A DNA stretch of 24,114 nt from Pseudomonadota bacterium (GTDB lineage: Bacteria; Bdellovibrionota; UBA1018; CAIMNF01). A model generated the notes under the pieces. It worked only from the letters and a program-made list of their open reading frames with translations. It had not been told where the DNA came from and made no database searches. Each line of letters opens with the position of its first letter. Position 1 is the first letter of the stretch. Location of the stretch: positions 1 to 24,114 of the forward strand of contig JAIXVT010000030.1 in assembly GCA_027482725.1 (NCBI GenBank), in the 5' to 3' direction. Both the position numbers and the translations under genes were made by a program. Positions 15,943-22,217 of the stretch are shown here, piece after piece.

Positions 15943-16662
15943 TTAAGCGCCTCGAATCCAAAAATATAACGCAAAAACCCCAGACAAAATGGCCAAAGCC
16001 TCAGCAAGTCCCAGGGCAATTTTTTGTTCGACCACTTGAAGGCGTGGCGTGGTTTTGAGTTGGGTCTGCTCTGGAATTTTTGTCTCAGGAAGTCCAATCA
16101 GAACCCTCTCCCAAATATGGCGCGCTTGCTCCATTAGTGAGCGGCAAGTCGGACAATCACCGATGTGGGTTTGAATCGCCTTATGGTGTTGGGTTTTGGG
16201 ATTAGGGTCAAGAAGACCCTGCATCCAGGGCGCCGACGGGTCGTAGGTGGGACATGCTGGCGCGGGACGGAGTGGAGCAGAGGGAAAAGGCAAGCTTGCG
16301 GACATCTCCTCAAAAACAAAGCGAATACGAATACTCCACGCAAGCGATGCGATCATTGCATCAGGTAATCCAATGGTTCGTGCAATGCGATCATAGGGCC
16401 ACTGAAGTTGGTGCAGAGCAACCAACAGGAACCGTTCTTTAACGGATAACCGGAAAAAAGGGTGCGCTACTTTTGATTGAGGATCTACAGGAATGCCGTC
16501 CAATTGCTCAATCAGGAACCGTGCGGCGCGCTCGACCTTTCGATCTTCAGTCAGGTCCAGCCACGCAACCGAAGCTTTGGCTCGATCGGAATAGGTCTCC
16601 GCTGCCCCATTAGGGGGGGCTACGGCATAGGTCAATTGATCAATGAAAGTATAAGTGTTCAC
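15943..16662 (-). CDS. Membrane protein with sigma-region-4-like HTH and zinc-finger (anti-sigma-like) motif
   Basis: This 239-residue protein combines three elements. Residues about 72-115 (LSVKERFLLVALHQLQWPYDRIARTIGLP) resemble region 4 of ECF sigma factors, the -35-binding helix-turn-helix. Residues about 160-175 (HHKAIQTHIGDCPTCRSL) carry H166-x3-C170-x2-C173, the zf-HC2 pattern of zinc-containing anti-sigma factors. A C-terminal hydrophobic helix (about 216-236, ALGLAEALAILSGVFALYFW) would anchor it in the inner membrane with the rest in the cytoplasm. No region 2 is visible, so it is not a complete sigma factor. It is divergent from the cytochrome c gene across 54 bp, so it may control that cluster. 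The domain assignments are by eye; the zinc finger and the membrane helix are the firmer parts. Confidence 0.7.
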   Translation of the reverse strand: MNTYTFIDQLTYAVAPPNGAAETYSDRAKASVAWLDLTEDRKVERAARFLIEQLDGIPVDPQSKVAHPFFRLSVKERFLLVALHQLQWPYDRIARTIGLPDAMIASLAWSIRIRFVFEEMSASLPFPSAPLRPAPACPTYDPSAPWMQGLLDPNPKTQHHKAIQTHIGDCPTCRSLMEQARHIWERVLIGLPETKIPEQTQLKTTPRLQVVEQKIALGLAEALAILSGVFALYFWIRGA

Positions 16663-16716
16663 TCTTTCAGTTTAGCTCAACTTGACAACTAATAGTCCAA
16701 TGCTGAAAACCTAAAC

Positions 16717-17382
16717 ATGCCCTTTTTTAAGAAACGAACCCGTATCCTTTTTATTTTTACCCTCGCGCTGAGTCAAGCTTCTTTGGGGTTTGCTCAAGAG
16801 CTAAACACCGTTCATGTCGAGCGAAAAAAAGGGAGCAAAACGGTGCTTAATCAACATACCTCCGTGGATTTTTGGCGCCAAAAGTCAGCTCAAGAAGCAT
16901 TCCAAGAGGTTTTGAGCGCTATTGATTCCGCAGAACAGGCCGAAATTGATCTTGTGGTGGTCAAGGGGCGGGATGGGAGTCTGGCCCGGTTTCCACGACA
17001 CCTCATCACCAAAGGGCATGTAAAATTTACGACATGTGAGGGCAGAAGCGTTTGTTTAAAGGGGGTAACGAACCGGGCGCGTATTCCGGTAGAGGCGCTG
17101 GAAGTGAAACGAGTTCAGAAAATTGAACTCTTTAACCACAATGAGGTTTTCCCCGAGGCAAAACTGAAGGATCGGACCAACCCGGCCGCTTCACGTGGAG
17201 AAAAACTTTGGGTGCAAAACTGTTTGTCTTGCCATGGACTCAAGGCTCCCGAATTGCAGTTAAAAAATCTTAAACTCGTCGAGTCTGTGTTTAATCAAAC
17301 TCATCGAAAGTTCAGCGGATTTCGACTCGATTCTTGGGATGTTCGGGGCATTGCGGCTTATTTGGATGCGCTCAAACCGTAG
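16717..17382 (+). CDS. Periplasmic monoheme c-type cytochrome
   Basis: The 221-residue protein has a signal peptide (residues about 8-26, ending FAQ) and one heme-binding CLSCH at 169-173 in a C-terminal cytochrome c domain of about 65 residues that ends WDVRGIAAYLDALKP. The N-terminal domain (30-150) is unfamiliar; it has a Lys/Arg-rich start and one Cys pair (C107, C113). The only Met in the whole sequence is the initiator, so the usual Met axial ligand cannot exist; H196 in FNQTHRKFSG is the best candidate, implying bis-His coordination. It heads a same-strand run with the PTPS-like gene (20 bp downstream) and the ABC importer. TTGACA occurs at 16682-16687 upstream but without a clear -10. 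Confidence 0.85.
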   Translation: MPFFKKRTRILFIFTLALSQASLGFAQELNTVHVERKKGSKTVLNQHTSVDFWRQKSAQEAFQEVLSAIDSAEQAEIDLVVVKGRDGSLARFPRHLITKGHVKFTTCEGRSVCLKGVTNRARIPVEALEVKRVQKIELFNHNEVFPEAKLKDRTNPAASRGEKLWVQNCLSCHGLKAPELQLKNLKLVESVFNQTHRKFSGFRLDSWDVRGIAAYLDALKP

Positions 17383-17402
17383 GTCGTTTAATTTAATACC
17401 TT

Positions 17403-17822
17403 ATGAACGTTTCCGGATTCCTTCCCGCACTCGAACTCGAGTGCGAAGTGGACTTTTTCGCATGGCACTCTTTACCGGATAATCCGGAGGTGCATCAGCA
17501 TCGATTTTTGCTGGCGGTCCGGATAAAGAAAAAACGCCAAGCGGGCCAAGACCGCCTGCTTCATCTCCCCGAATTTAAAAAAATATTAGAGTCGTGGATC
17601 ACCCCGCTTCAGGACCAAGTGCTTAATCAATGCCGAGCGCTGAGTGCATCGATACATGATCGGCCAACGCTGGAAAATCTGATGACTTACTTCTCGGAGT
17701 TGTGCTCGCAAAACGAACCCTTGGGAAGCTGTTGGGTACAAATTAGGCTTGAGCTTTACGAACCCACTGGGTACTTTTGGGGTCGAATTTTACTGAATCG
17801 TGAAAATGGGGGGCACACTTAA
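17403..17822 (+). CDS. 6-pyruvoyl-tetrahydropterin synthase/QueD-like protein lacking catalytic residues
   Basis: The 139-residue protein follows the PTPS/QueD pattern: FFAWHSLP aligns with the family's F-AAHRLP, VHQHRFLLAV with LHGHSFMV, LQDQVLN with LDHHYLN, RPTLEN with NPTSE, and LELYEPTGYFWG with the end of QueD. The three zinc-binding His residues are kept (H22, H31, H33). The nucleophilic Cys before HGH is absent, and the Asp-His catalytic pair of LDHH is replaced by QDQ (70-72). It therefore probably binds zinc and perhaps a pterin-like or purine-like ligand without the QueD reaction. Its TAA is directly followed by the ATG of the ABC ATPase, so the two are tightly coupled. The fold is inferred from motifs, not from a profile search. 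Confidence 0.6.
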   Translation: MNVSGFLPALELECEVDFFAWHSLPDNPEVHQHRFLLAVRIKKKRQAGQDRLLHLPEFKKILESWITPLQDQVLNQCRALSASIHDRPTLENLMTYFSELCSQNEPLGSCWVQIRLELYEPTGYFWGRILLNRENGGHT

Positions 17823-18597
17823 ATGATGTTGCAGCCACCACTCTTAGAGTTACGCCATATCCAAAAAGTTTATCCCACAGGTGATCAAGGGGTTGCGCTG
17901 GCTCAGACTTTAAAGTTTGATCGGGGTGAAGTGGTTGGAATTATTGGGCCCTCGGGTTGCGGCAAATCAACACTTCTCCGACTGATTGCGGGATTGTTAG
18001 AGCCTACCGATGGCCATGTTCTTTGGTCAGACGAATCGGCTCAAACTCCAAAAATGAGAATGGTGTTTCAGGATGCCGTTTTACTCCCTTGGCTTACGGT
18101 AAAGCAAAACATTCATTATTCTCATTCTCGGGGAGGAATCAGCGTCGAGGATGATTTTAAGTTTTGGATTCATCAATTAGGGTTGTCGCCCGTTTTAGAT
18201 CAATACCCCCACCAGATTTCAGGGGGGCAGAGAATGAGGGCGAGCTTTGCCCGAGCTATCGGAGATCGACCGGATGTTATTTTTTTAGACGAGCCTTTTG
18301 CGGCCTTAGACGAACCCCTTAGGATTGAAATCGGTTTTCAGTTTTTGAATTACTGCAAAGCCCCCCCTCCTTTTGTTTTTTTTTGTCACTCATTCCATCA
18401 CCGAGGCCCTGACCTTGTGTGACCGCATCTTGGTTCTGAACGGAAGACCGGGGTTTCTTTTGCACGACGAGGCTATTCCTTTTGAACGAGGATCCATTGA
18501 GGTGCGCAATCACCCCGATTTTGGGCGATATTTCAAAAAATTCTTTGACTTGCTCTCGGGGGCGGTAGCGACAGAAAGCGGTGTCGTGCGTGAATAA
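17823..18597 (+). pseudogene. ABC transporter ATPase (NMT1/THI5-type importer), frameshifted at a T9 run
   Basis: This is an ATP-binding subunit of a nitrate/sulfonate/pyrimidine-type ABC importer. It has Walker A GPSGCGKST (42-50), Q-loop VFQDAVLLPW, signature ISGGQ (132-136) and Walker B VIFLDEP (152-158). The frame then breaks at nine consecutive T (18376-18384) and stops at 18422. Removing one T restores PPFVFFVTHSITEAL, including the H-loop His, and the frame runs on to 18597 for a normal 257 residues. So either one T is an assembly error or recent slippage event, or transcriptional slippage restores the frame. As written, the product (199 aa) lacks the switch His and should be inactive. 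It sits between the PTPS-like gene and the permease. Confidence 0.85.
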
Positions 18598-19345
18598 GTT
18601 TCGACACATTATTTCGCCAGTTTTCGGTGCAGTGCTTCTTTTAGGTTTGCTTGAGGCAGGTGTCCAGCTGGGTTGGATTTCATCCTACTTGATTGCCCCG
18701 CCTTCAGCCATGTTGCGTTACGCTGTGCCCGCATGGCGGGATTGGGGAACGGCGCTTTTTGAAACCTGGACCAATGCAACACTAGGACTCGGATTGAGCG
18801 TTGTGTTTGCGCTTGGGGTGAGTGTTTTGTTTTCTTATCTTCCTTGGGTAGAGCGGATGTTTTTGCCTTTGATGGTTTTTTTTCAGACGGTTCCGATTAT
18901 TGCTATTGCTCCGCTATTGGTCATTTGGTTTGGATATGGACCCAAAACAGTGATTGCTTCTGCGTGGATTGTTTCTTTTTTCCCAGTATTGTCCAACGGT
19001 ATTTTTGGATTTGCTCAAGTTGATCCGAGATCTATAGAACTCTTTCGGCTGATGAACGCAACCCCCACCAAGATTTTTTGGGGTTTACGGTTTCCTCGGT
19101 CGATCCCGTATTGGGTTCAGGGAATTCGCTTGGGTTCTGGTCTTGCGGTTATCGGAGCCATCGTGGGGGAGTTTATCGCGGGTGGTGGGCTTGGGGGGTT
19201 TATCGATTCCGCGCGCAATCAACAGCGCATCGATCAAGTTTTTTTTGCGGTTTTTATCGGCACCTTTTTGGGGCTCTTTTATCTGAAGCTGATTGACGTT
19301 GTGGGGCGAACGTGGTTTAAACGCTACTTCTATCCCAGCGTGTAG
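18590..19345 (+). CDS. ABC transporter permease (BPD_transp_1 family)
   Basis: This inner-membrane permease belongs to the same importer. About six hydrophobic helices are visible (GAVLLLGLLEAGVQLGW, LGLGLSVVFALGVSVLF, LMVFFQTVPIIAIAPLLVIWF, VIASAWIVSFFPVLSNG and others). The EAA-type loop that docks on the ATPase is ELFRLMNATPTKIFWGLRFP, followed by GEFIAGGGLGGFI. I chose the GTG at 18590 (251 residues), which overlaps the restored ATPase stop at 18595-18597 and has GAAAG about 11 bp upstream; the in-frame GTG at 18581 is the alternative. The overlap with the ATPase's second half supports that half being a real part of the gene. The substrate is not evident from this subunit. Confidence 0.88.
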   Translation: MNKFRHIISPVFGAVLLLGLLEAGVQLGWISSYLIAPPSAMLRYAVPAWRDWGTALFETWTNATLGLGLSVVFALGVSVLFSYLPWVERMFLPLMVFFQTVPIIAIAPLLVIWFGYGPKTVIASAWIVSFFPVLSNGIFGFAQVDPRSIELFRLMNATPTKIFWGLRFPRSIPYWVQGIRLGSGLAVIGAIVGEFIAGGGLGGFIDSARNQQRIDQVFFAVFIGTFLGLFYLKLIDVVGRTWFKRYFYPSV

Positions 19346-19353
19346 GAGAGAAC

Positions 19354-20307
19354 ATGTCATCTGTAAAATCTGTTTTTTTAGCTTTGTCTGTTTTTTGTGT
19401 GGCGGGATCCGTTTTGGCGGAGCCGCTTGTGCGCGCAAAGCTTGCGCTCAATTGGAAGCCCGAGCCCGAGTTTGGAGGATTTTATCAGGCCCTCTGGGAT
19501 GGGACTTACAAAAAAGAAGGGATAGACCTTGAAATCGTGCCCGGAGGTTCAGGACAACCTGTACCTCAAATGATCGAGTCAGGAACCGTTGACTTTGGTA
19601 TCGTCGCTCAGGATGAGGTTTTAGTAAGCCGTGAGCGTGGAGCGAATCTTGTCGCCATTTGGACGGTTTATCAAAACAATCCTCAGGGATTCATGGCGGC
19701 CGAAAAGCACGGCTTTAAAAGCCTAGGGGATTTGTTGAAATCGTCGCTCAAAATCGCGATTCAGAAAGGGATGCCTTACGCTCTCTATTTACAAAAAAAA
19801 TACGCCATTAAAGAATCTCGCTGGATTCCGTATCTCGGTGGAATTTCCCAGATTTCAGGAATCAGTGGGGATACACAAGCACAACAGTGCTTTGTGACCT
19901 CTGAGCCTGAAATTGCACGGGCAAGTGGAATCCGTGTGAACTCATTTTTGATTTCAGAAAGTGGATACAATCCTTATCTGGCGCTTGTTGCCGTGCGTAA
20001 GGATTTTTTGGAAAAAAAGCGTGACCTTGTACAACGGTTCGTTCGTGCGACTCGCAAGGGTTGGCAAGCGTATTTGTCTGACCCTAAAACGGCAAACCAA
20101 GCGATGGCCAAGATCAATACCAGCCTCAGCACCGAGCGGTTCCAAGTGATTGCAAAGAATCAGGAAATTTTTGTGCGGCCTGATCGCAAGGCAAAAATTG
20201 GAGAAATGGCGGCCTCGCGCTGGGACCAGCTTCAGGCGCAACTCCAAGACGTTGGTGTTTTGCGGACGGCCAAGCCGTCGTCCGAGCTTTTTATTAATTT
20301 TGATTAA
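19354..20307 (+). CDS. ABC transporter substrate-binding protein, NMT1/THI5-like
   Basis: This periplasmic binding protein has a signal peptide ending near VLAEP (residue about 22). The mature N-terminus KLALNWKPEPEFGGFYQALWDGTYKKEGIDLEIVPGGSG resembles ThiY/RibY-type proteins (pattern L-W-P...GFY.A...G.YK.EGLD), which bind the thiamin precursor formylaminopyrimidine or flavin-related ligands. The eukaryotic THI5 CCCFC active site is absent, as expected for a binding protein. It starts 8 bp after the permease with a GGAGAG ribosome-binding site. Its last codons contain a GACGGC-CAA-GCCGTC hairpin (20265-20279) that could contribute to termination. Candidate ligands are a pyrimidine, a flavin or a pterin, the last suggested only by the PTPS-like neighbour. 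Confidence 0.85.
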   Translation: MSSVKSVFLALSVFCVAGSVLAEPLVRAKLALNWKPEPEFGGFYQALWDGTYKKEGIDLEIVPGGSGQPVPQMIESGTVDFGIVAQDEVLVSRERGANLVAIWTVYQNNPQGFMAAEKHGFKSLGDLLKSSLKIAIQKGMPYALYLQKKYAIKESRWIPYLGGISQISGISGDTQAQQCFVTSEPEIARASGIRVNSFLISESGYNPYLALVAVRKDFLEKKRDLVQRFVRATRKGWQAYLSDPKTANQAMAKINTSLSTERFQVIAKNQEIFVRPDRKAKIGEMAASRWDQLQAQLQDVGVLRTAKPSSELFINFD

Positions 20308-20358
20308 CCCTCATTATTTTTTCTTGATGTTTGACATTATCCTTTAGACACTGATCAA

Positions 20359-20392
20359 CGAAACTTATTGACGAGAGAGGTCGTAGGTTTCG
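20359..20392 (+). promoter_or_regulatory. Stem-loop in the leader of the metalloprotease gene
   Basis: The leader between 20308 and 20437 contains a near-perfect hairpin: outer arms CGAAACTTA (20359-20367) and TAGGTTTCG (20384-20392) pair over 9 bp with one G-U, and GAC/GTC (20370-20372, 20380-20382) extends the stem around a GAGAGAG loop. It is not followed by a T-run, so it is not a terminator. It could be an RNA stabiliser, a regulator's target or an operator-type inverted repeat. A TTGACA occurs upstream at 20331-20336 without a convincing -10. No known riboswitch is recognised. Confidence 0.4.
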
Positions 20393-20437
20393 TAAACGGT
20401 AACTGCCAAGGATTTTGGCTCATCAGGGAGAGAGAAC

Positions 20438-21412
20438 ATGAGGTCACACGTCACGTTAGCGCTTGCGCTAGCTGCCTTTATTTTGGGTACTGCCCAGGCC
20501 GGCACCCCACACCACCATTCACACAACGCTAAAGAACGTTGTGAGTTTATGCCCGAAAACGATCTTCGGATTGAAGTCGGTCAGGAATCACTTTACGGCG
20601 GAATTACCGAAGAAGAGTTTAATCGTGTGATTGATCAAGCTGAAAAGGTCTATGCCCCGATCGTCGCTAAAGCCGGGGGGCGGTTGAAATTTAATCGTCT
20701 CTGGAAAGACGCCACGGTAAACGCCAGTGCGACCCAGCAAGGAAAAACATGGATTGTGAATATGTATGGCGGGTTGGCTCGGCATGAGCTGGTCACCTCA
20801 GATGGGTTTTTAGCTGTAGTTTGTCATGAACTCGGACATCACCTCGGAGGGTTTCCTCAGAAACCGGGAATTATGGGTCCGGGTTGGGCCTCTAACGAGG
20901 GACAGGCGGACTATTTTGCAACCGCAAAATGTATGCGACGGATTCTAGCTCCAGAGGACAATATCTCGGTGGTGAAGCGTGTACGCGTTCCCTCAGAGGT
21001 CGCCAACGGCTGTGCTCAACAGTTCAAAAAAGAAAAAGAGATTGCGCTTTGTGTGCGCAACGCAATGGCCGGACTATCGCTTGCGTCAATGTTAGCAACC
21101 CTACGCAATACCAAAACCCCAAGCTTCACGACACCGGATTTAAATCGGGTTTCTACCACATTTCATGATCACCCTCAGGCTCAGTGCCGCTTGGATACGT
21201 ACTTTCAAGGTGCGCTTTGTACCGCAGATCATCGAATTGATTTTGGAAAAAGTGATCCTATCACGGGCGCCTGTTCTGTAGAAGGCGGGCAAACGATTGG
21301 AGTTCGTCCAACCTGTTGGTACAAGCCTCGGGACTCCCGTCGTCGGCCATTGAGGGTGTTTTCGCCGGATGTGTTAGCGAGTTCATCCCCAGACTCTTCT
21401 GTCCACTGGTAG
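20438..21412 (+). CDS. Secreted zinc metalloprotease-like protein (HExxH)
   Basis: The 324-residue protein has a signal peptide (cleavage near AQAG, residue about 21) followed by a His-rich stretch (HHHSH, 25-29). The zinc-protease motif HELGH is at 130-134 (VVCHELGHHLGGFP), and NEGQADYFA supplies a likely third ligand, E154, with the nearby Asp of an ExxxD pattern, reminiscent of gluzincin/M48-type peptidases. Eight or so Cys residues in the C-terminal half suggest disulfides in the periplasm or outside the cell. A GGGAGAGAG ribosome-binding site precedes the ATG. It stands alone behind a 130-bp leader with a stem-loop and ends at a clear terminator, so it is probably monocistronic. Substrate unknown; assignment to a named peptidase family would need a profile search. 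Confidence 0.8.
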   Translation: MRSHVTLALALAAFILGTAQAGTPHHHSHNAKERCEFMPENDLRIEVGQESLYGGITEEEFNRVIDQAEKVYAPIVAKAGGRLKFNRLWKDATVNASATQQGKTWIVNMYGGLARHELVTSDGFLAVVCHELGHHLGGFPQKPGIMGPGWASNEGQADYFATAKCMRRILAPEDNISVVKRVRVPSEVANGCAQQFKKEKEIALCVRNAMAGLSLASMLATLRNTKTPSFTTPDLNRVSTTFHDHPQAQCRLDTYFQGALCTADHRIDFGKSDPITGACSVEGGQTIGVRPTCWYKPRDSRRRPLRVFSPDVLASSSPDSSVHW

Positions 21413-21435
21413 TAAACATCAACAAATAGCATTTC

Positions 21436-21471
21436 AACTCAGGAGAGACCTTCTTTCCTGAGTTTTTTTTT
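21436..21471 (+). terminator. Intrinsic terminator after the metalloprotease gene
   Basis: AACTCAGGA (21436-21444) and TCCTGAGTT (21456-21464) form a perfect 9-bp stem with an 11-nt loop, followed by a run of T. This is a standard Rho-independent terminator for the plus-strand metalloprotease transcript, 23 bp after its stop. Confidence 0.88.
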
Positions 21472-21499
21472 GACCGATGCCCCTGTGTTTCGGCATACT
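21470..21499 (+). promoter_or_regulatory. Candidate sigma-70-type promoter for tRNA-Leu
   Basis: TTGACC (21470-21475) and CATACT (21494-21499) are separated by 18 bp and lie about 24 bp before the mature tRNA-Leu. The -35 abuts the T-run of the preceding terminator. It has the same -35 hexamer and spacing as the candidate before tRNA-Val. The -10 matches at only 4 of 6 positions. Confidence 0.4.
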
Positions 21500-21522
21500 A
21501 ACGGTTCATTCACTATTCATGT

Positions 21523-21607
<85 letters not shown>

Positions 21608-21710
21608 ATTTTTTTTTCAAAATAACTCTCCGCATAAATCTCCGTTTACAGGCTGAACGCCGCCCCTTAATCTTGTGGTTTATCGACGAACAACTCGGAG
21701 TTAAGGTGAA

Positions 21711-22214
21711 ATGAATTTAGGTCGAAACGATCCTTGTAATTGCGGAAGTGGAAAAAAATTTAAGCGGTGCCACGGCTTGGAGCCGGCGTTTAAGCCGATC
21801 GAACAACCTCGATCCGAAAGCGCTGGGGATCATGGGGCCGACGGAGGTCCTTCTCCTTTTGCAGGTTTTGATCCGTCTAAGGTGGATTTAAATTGGCTTC
21901 AGGCGTTTAGTGGGGCCATGCAACAACTTCCACGTGGGCAGCTTCAACAGCTCCAAGTATTGATGCAAAAAGCAATGTCAGGAAAAGATGTCGCTCGGGA
22001 GATGGAAGAATTGCAACGTAAGCTCCCAAAATCTTTTCAGGATTTGTTGGCTCAAGGAAATGCGCTTGAAAAACAATTTGAAGAAGCGACTACCCCGGCC
22101 GATTCTACAGAATCAGCCCCACTCACGCTTGAGCAACAGGCTCAGCTTGCACAAATACAAAAAAACAACCAAAAGTCGGGAATTTCCCGTCTTTGGGGAA
22201 AAATCTTTAAGTAA
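21711..22214 (+). CDS. SEC-C motif protein of unknown function
   Basis: The 167-residue protein begins with a zinc-binding SEC-C motif, GRNDPCNCGSGKKFKRCHG (residues about 4-22; Cys/Cys/Cys/His pattern), the same module found at the C-terminus of SecA and in many small proteins. The rest is Gln/Leu-rich and probably helical (QLPRGQLQQLQVLMQKAM, MEELQRKLPKSFQDLL), ending in a basic tail. No catalytic domain is visible. It has an ATG start with AAGGTG upstream and lies 3 bp before tex, so the two are likely co-transcribed. Its role could be protein-protein or nucleic-acid contact; nothing here links it firmly to SecA. Confidence 0.8.
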   Translation: MNLGRNDPCNCGSGKKFKRCHGLEPAFKPIEQPRSESAGDHGADGGPSPFAGFDPSKVDLNWLQAFSGAMQQLPRGQLQQLQVLMQKAMSGKDVAREMEELQRKLPKSFQDLLAQGNALEKQFEEATTPADSTESAPLTLEQQAQLAQIQKNNQKSGISRLWGKIFK

Positions 22215-22217
22215 ATT

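Noticed and set aside
16663..16716. TPP or FMN riboswitch controlling the ABC importer cluster
   Set aside because: The only intergenic stretch before the cluster is 54 bp, too short for either aptamer, and the conserved motifs of these riboswitches are not present there.
20265..20300. Intrinsic terminator at the end of the substrate-binding-protein gene
   Set aside because: GACGGC-CAA-GCCGTC is a good 6-bp hairpin, but the T-run starts several bases beyond it, so it is only noted in the gene entry.
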